Assembly: GCF_035282405.1 (NCBI RefSeq)
Contig: NZ_JAYKBP010000002.1
Coordinates: forward strand, 453,239-517,238
Direction of reading: 5' to 3'
Source: Parvimonas sp035282405
GTDB taxonomy: Bacteria > Bacillota > Clostridia > Tissierellales > Peptoniphilaceae
DNA: 64,000 nucleotides
Shown: one piece after another, positions 61,601-64,000 of the stretch
Layout: each line of letters begins with the position of its first letter
How positions within the stretch are numbered: the first letter of the stretch is position 1
The notes under the pieces: generated by a model
What the model was told of the DNA's origin: nothing
Databases searched by the model: none
The model's input: only the letters and a program-made list of their open reading frames with translations
Position numbers and translations under genes: made by a program

Positions 61601-63464
61601 CAGGATGTCTTTGGCTTAAGCTTTCTCTTACAAGAGCTACAGCACCTGCAATATGAGGAGTTGCCATTGAAGTCCCACTCATAGTTGCATATTTATTATT
61701 ATTTATTGAAGAATAAATAAGTCCACCTGGAGCAGTTATATCAGGTTTGAAAGTTCCGTCAGATGCCCATCCATAAGATGAGAAGTCTGTTAATTGTCCA
61801 CCTTTTGCGTAAGGAAGAGCTGTTAATTGTCTAGCGAATTTAACTTTTTTATCTAAATTTGCAAGAATTTGTTTTCCGCCGGCATTTCCTATAAATACAG
61901 ATGGAATTCTAACATCTTTAGTTTGATCTCCAAATGCCATATTTATAATTTCTTCTCCACCTTGTTCGTGGTTGTAAATTATAACACCTTTTGCACCTTT
62001 ACTTTGAGCTAAAATAATTTTGTCTGCAAAAGTTTTAGCGCCTCTTCTAACTGCTACAACTTTACCCTTTACATCTTGACCTTTATAGTCAGCATCTTCA
62101 TTTCCAAGACCTGCATCAACTATATCATAGCTTTGTGAATCTTGACCAGAAGGTACAAAGTTTTGTTCAGGATTAGGGTCTCCTTCTTTATCATAACCTG
62201 GGAAGAAATCTCCTGTTTTTATTACACCTTTAATGCCTTCAATACTTATTGTTCTTACTCTTTCAACATCTGTATACATAGCTGCAACAGTTAAAGCATC
62301 TTTTGCAACCCCCGGTTGTCCAACTGTCCCATAGTCAGGATTTGTAACAGGAGGTTTATCACTAAATGCACCGAAATGACCGTCATTACCAGCTGCAATT
62401 GCTACGATAACACCCATTTTTCTAGCGAAAGCTATAGCTTTTTCCATAGCTTTACCAACAGATGCGATAGAACCGTTAGGAGCACCTAAACTCAAGTTGA
62501 TACTATCAGCACCAAGTTTTACAGAGTCTTCAACAGCTTTTGAATAAATGTGAGTAAATGTTGATTGTCCTTGGAAAACTCCCATAAAAATAAGTTGAGC
62601 TTCAGGAGCAGTTCCTATTATTCTTTCTTTCTTAGTTGTTCCATCTGGTTGAGTAAATTCATATTCTTTTTCTGGATTTCCAACTGAAATACCGGAAACA
62701 TGCATTCCATGAGATTCTTCTCTCATTTCTTCCTTTACATTCTTTCCATTTGTACTGTAATTATGAGCATAAACAACTTTGTCAGTTCTCCAGCTACCAT
62801 AATTAATTCCGGCTTCTTTCATCTTTTGATTCATAGAATCCTTAGTTGGAAACTTTCCTTTTGAAACATCAGAAACTCTTAAAATTTCATGATTTACATC
62901 AACACCTGTATCTAGTACGGCTACAACTCTACCTTGTCCATTATATTTCTTTCTAAGTTCATCTGTAACCTTCATTAGATTATTTGAATCTAAGCTTCTT
63001 TCCCTTCTCTTCGCATTGAATTCCTTTTGAGATTCATCAACTTTAGGTTTTAAAAATTCATTTGAAACTTCAACTGACTCAACAGAAGCCATTTTTGAAA
63101 TTTTTTCAATATTTTTAACCTTAGTTTTTAAAGCAATTCCAGCAAATAAAAAGTCATATTCATAATATGTTTCATAGCTTATACCTGCTTTAGAAAGTTC
63201 AGCTTTAAAAGAATTAACTAATGCCTTAGTTTGTGCTTCTCTCGCTTTCTTTCCTTCTTCCGTCTTTAAGCTCTCAAAATTTACTTTCGAATTCTCTTTC
63301 AAAACTACAATATAAGTTTTTTCTTCGTTTTCGTCACCTTTAAACTTATTTTGAGCTTGTGTAATTTTTGGAGCTGTATTAACTTTTTCATTAGCAAAAA
63401 TTCCACTTGTACTACTTAGTAACAATGAAAACGTTAATATCAGAGTCAAAAATCTTTTCCTCAT
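58647..63464 (-). CDS. C5a-peptidase-like subtilisin (S8) cell-envelope protease
   Basis: Start ATG 63464 (1605 residues), 9 bases after GGAGGG; the ATG at 63482 lies upstream of that site. Domains in order: signal peptide (1-about 25), inhibitor I9 propeptide (about 48-135), S8 catalytic domain with Asp185 (AVLDTGVD), His252 (ESHGMHVSG), oxyanion Asn360 and Ser599 (GTSMATPH), and an inserted PA domain (about 440-545). Then come Fn3-like modules including a FlgD-type unit (ISPNGDNNKDF near 880, YWDGTSNG), several beta repeats, and a Pro/Gly-rich wall spacer (PEQPGKPEQPGKPG). The tail has a hydrophobic span and KKRRSK, but the expected LPXTG reads LSRTN (about 1572-1576). It is likely a surface protease acting on host proteins; SufA-type enzymes of related anaerobes are the nearest thought. 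Confidence 0.92.
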   Translation of the reverse strand: MRKRFLTLILTFSLLLSSTSGIFANEKVNTAPKITQAQNKFKGDENEEKTYIVVLKENSKVNFESLKTEEGKKAREAQTKALVNSFKAELSKAGISYETYYEYDFLFAGIALKTKVKNIEKISKMASVESVEVSNEFLKPKVDESQKEFNAKRRERSLDSNNLMKVTDELRKKYNGQGRVVAVLDTGVDVNHEILRVSDVSKGKFPTKDSMNQKMKEAGINYGSWRTDKVVYAHNYSTNGKNVKEEMREESHGMHVSGISVGNPEKEYEFTQPDGTTKKERIIGTAPEAQLIFMGVFQGQSTFTHIYSKAVEDSVKLGADSINLSLGAPNGSIASVGKAMEKAIAFARKMGVIVAIAAGNDGHFGAFSDKPPVTNPDYGTVGQPGVAKDALTVAAMYTDVERVRTISIEGIKGVIKTGDFFPGYDKEGDPNPEQNFVPSGQDSQSYDIVDAGLGNEDADYKGQDVKGKVVAVRRGAKTFADKIILAQSKGAKGVIIYNHEQGGEEIINMAFGDQTKDVRIPSVFIGNAGGKQILANLDKKVKFARQLTALPYAKGGQLTDFSSYGWASDGTFKPDITAPGGLIYSSINNNKYATMSGTSMATPHIAGAVALVRESLSQRHPEIKGEQEYDILKAIMMSTADPVKEAGSDDYVSPRKQGAGAINVEKATSTDLYVIDSNNNPKVWLNDVDSKFEINLKVVNIGNEAKTLKYKTVLGTDATENGKFALKTRTLDTIEGKEITVPAKSSVNVKITVDASKFDKELSQQMPNGYFLEGFVFFEDAKDGGKEVSIAFSGFKGKWANLPLWEKPIYDYDFNKELPMYMRQGNTFTGNFTSLVTVENNPYALSKQWTNKNGVQFNFVGSKGEIPLGFDSGKLSFSKDNLAISPNGDNNKDFVAFKGVFFRNSQYLKAKVYDESGNLVYENGSGYAQKNSNNYNPNAGRSNLITQTYWDGTSNGKTLPEGKYKYVVTGNSEVGGSGFAEQKLEFEVKIDITAPKIAKPKVEGNIYKPEITDNLSGIDKTFLRYLDKDGKVKWINPKDDGTFEIPQGIDHKNIYIHTFDHAGNISSLNLDGSEYSAPQIKPQDLGANIKPVFRVTNYKDFEGNHIEGSEKLNMFPIEINWRQDVEVNDGKGWKLLSDYNYSNGLVNVAPGSYEFNIAQIPDVYEPLKEQKKTVKVEKGKESEVVFETKQKEEKIPKGHGEVNFRLQIGNYPENYMGVGGTYVIKDKDGNVVNRDNLKTYTKLYESPIKDKNGKLTGVNFHRDLMTILPVGEYTAEIVTKDDSLKFETTSIKFKVEENKPKRVVFKTQETIKDIVNIAFEGLDKLPEGVKVTLENLNTKEKTELQESKFNKKVFYGEVDRGKYRVNIEVPKGYKVDRPSFDITVANDKVKEIVNIKKMVTLTDKNKKVTVSSFDLKDDWTLVADVKDKNSVEKLKGSEADLYDIYFLDKNNTKIKLPKGEYNVSIVKAEGKTAKDVYYVNEKGELDKEKFEIKQDDKNVTFTTTHFSGYAVDYGKAENNPDNPDPQKPDPQVPDPQKPGEPGKPEQPGKPEQPGKPGKNKPGQKGSKNRKGLSRTNLNSNILGLIGVAVISLGIAVVVNKKRRSK

Positions 63465-63615
63465 AGAAAAACCCTCCTTCAACGTAAAAATAAATAAATG
63501 TAATATAAATAATATTACTTTATTAGTATAACATATTTATCTAGTTTTGTATATACCATTTAAAGTAATATTTCCGAAGACGTGATAAAATTTAAAAAAT
63601 ATTTCTAAAAATAAA

Positions 63616-63648
63616 ATAAAAAGGGAGTATTTTTAAAAATTTACTCCC
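63616..63648 (-). terminator. Terminator of a minus-strand unit lying to the right
   Basis: Stem GGGAGTA / TACTCCC (63623-63629 and 63642-63648) with an inner TTTTT/AAAAA pairing, and a T-rich stretch on the minus strand. No promoter is needed here for the subtilase, whose ATG lies 150 bases to the left; the gap 63465-63600 shows a 7-bp inverted repeat GTAATAT/ATATTAC (63500-63518) and no clear promoter. Confidence 0.7.
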
Positions 63649-64000
63649 CATCCTTAGTTACTGAACCTAATTTTTTAAATAAAATATTAGCCTTATTGTG
63701 AAACAACAAGGTTCCCGGGTACCCGCCCGATGTGAAGCATCGTGGAATGGTGGAGTTCTTATTGCGAAGCAACAAGGTTCCCGGGTACCCAGCCGATGTA
63801 AAGCATCGTGGAAGGGTGGGGTTCTTATTGCGAAGCAACAAGGTTCCCGGGTACCCAGCCGATGTAAAGCATCGTGGAATGGTGGAGTTCTTATTGCGAA
63901 GCAACAAGGTTCCCGGGTACCCAGCCGATGTAAAGCATCGTGGAAGGGTGGGGTTCTTATTGCGAAGCAACAAGGTTCCCGGGTACCCAGCCGATGTAAA
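63641..64000 (-). CDS. Open frame through the 66-bp repeats, 5' end beyond the window
   Basis: The frame that ends at TAG/TAA 63641 is open through all repeat copies to the right edge, since each 66-bp unit adds 22 codons without a stop (blocks like TLPRCFTSAGYPGTLLLRNKN). It ends with ANILFKKLGSVTKDGE and lies on a terminator. The same frame of the repeat forms the tail of array lipoprotein 1. It may be the repeat-extended end of a gene outside the window, or untranslated. I cannot tell which. Confidence 0.3.
   Translation of the reverse strand, partial: FTSAGYPGTLLLRNKNPTLPRCFTSAGYPGTLLLRNKNSTIPRCFTSAGYPGTLLLRNKNPTLPRCFTSAGYPGTLLLRNKNSTIPRCFTSGGYPGTLLFHNKANILFKKLGSVTKDGE
63695..64000. repeat. 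Tandem array of the GC-rich 66-bp palindromic repeat
   Basis: Unit starts at 63695, 63761, 63827, 63893 and 63959 are spaced exactly 66 bases; the last is cut by the edge. Units alternate between an AATGGTGGAG type and an AAGGGTGGGG type, so the array grew by 132-bp steps. Each holds CCCGGGTACCC, a GATG...CATC hairpin and TTGCGAAGCAA. There are no unique spacers, so it is not CRISPR. Confidence 0.92.

Noticed and set aside
63695..64000. Regular repeats that could be read as a CRISPR array
   Set aside because: The 66-base units are contiguous and nearly identical over their full length, with no unique spacers and no cas genes nearby.

Overview
The window looks like a piece of chromosome from a low-GC, anaerobic, Gram-positive (Firmicutes) bacterium. 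Evidence: very AT-rich DNA; strong AGGAGG ribosome sites; TTGACA/TATAAT promoters with 17-bp spacers; LPXTG-type cell-wall proteins; diacyl-type lipoproteins; a clostridial-style PyrD/PyrK pair. The overall style fits the Peptoniphilaceae (for example Parvimonas). That placement is inference from style and no marker gene in the window proves it.

Layout, left to right. 1-1.5 kb: an HtrA surface protease cut by the left edge. 1.7-4.0 kb: kbl and tdh, which turn threonine into glycine and acetyl-CoA. 4.2-7.6 kb: a large MacB/FtsX-type ABC protein with three repeats in its extracytoplasmic domain. 8.0-9.2 kb: a divergent stand-alone purD. 9.3-11.2 kb: a CnaB-type wall-anchored adhesin. 11.5-17.5 kb: a pyrimidine operon (pyrB-I-C-F-K-D-E) preceded by a promoter, an 86-codon leader peptide and terminator hairpins, laid out like enteric pyrBI attenuation. 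17.7-20.7 kb: an LXG-type polymorphic toxin with a CdiA-like nuclease tip and an adjacent immunity candidate. 20.8-27.1 kb: one operon, greA-lysS-small lipoprotein-aminotransferase-galU-dehydratase, joining housekeeping genes to nucleotide-sugar synthesis. 27.2-28.2 kb: a small lipoprotein and a possible small RNA. 28.3-32.3 kb: an oligopeptide ABC transporter without its binding protein. 32.7-37.3 kb: modABC-moaA-moaC-MOSC (molybdate uptake and early molybdenum cofactor synthesis) behind a promoter that overlaps a perfect 13-bp inverted repeat. 37.5-42.4 kb: a second wall-anchored protein, a Crp/Fnr regulator, a two-gene ABC exporter and membrane proteins.

The most unusual region is 43.1-53.6 kb. 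It holds nine paralogous lipoprotein genes, all on the minus strand. Most copies carry their own near-identical promoter and their own related GCAGATAAA-type terminator. One copy has a frameshifted signal peptide, one junction has lost its terminator and -35 box, and one gene has acquired a C-terminal tail encoded by a GC-rich 66-bp palindromic repeat. The same repeat occurs as decayed or inverted copies between array genes and as a tandem array at the right edge (63.7-64.0 kb). Next come an EamA transporter, thiI and a cysteine desulfurase (tRNA thiolation), a 48-residue membrane protein, a second dispersed repeat family, a GNAT acetyltransferase, and a 1605-residue C5a-peptidase-like subtilase with a non-standard sorting motif.

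The region encodes envelope biology (proteases, adhesins, lipoproteins, glycan precursors, secreted toxin) interleaved with peptide, threonine and pyrimidine metabolism. No tRNA, rRNA, CRISPR array, transposase or phage gene was recognised.
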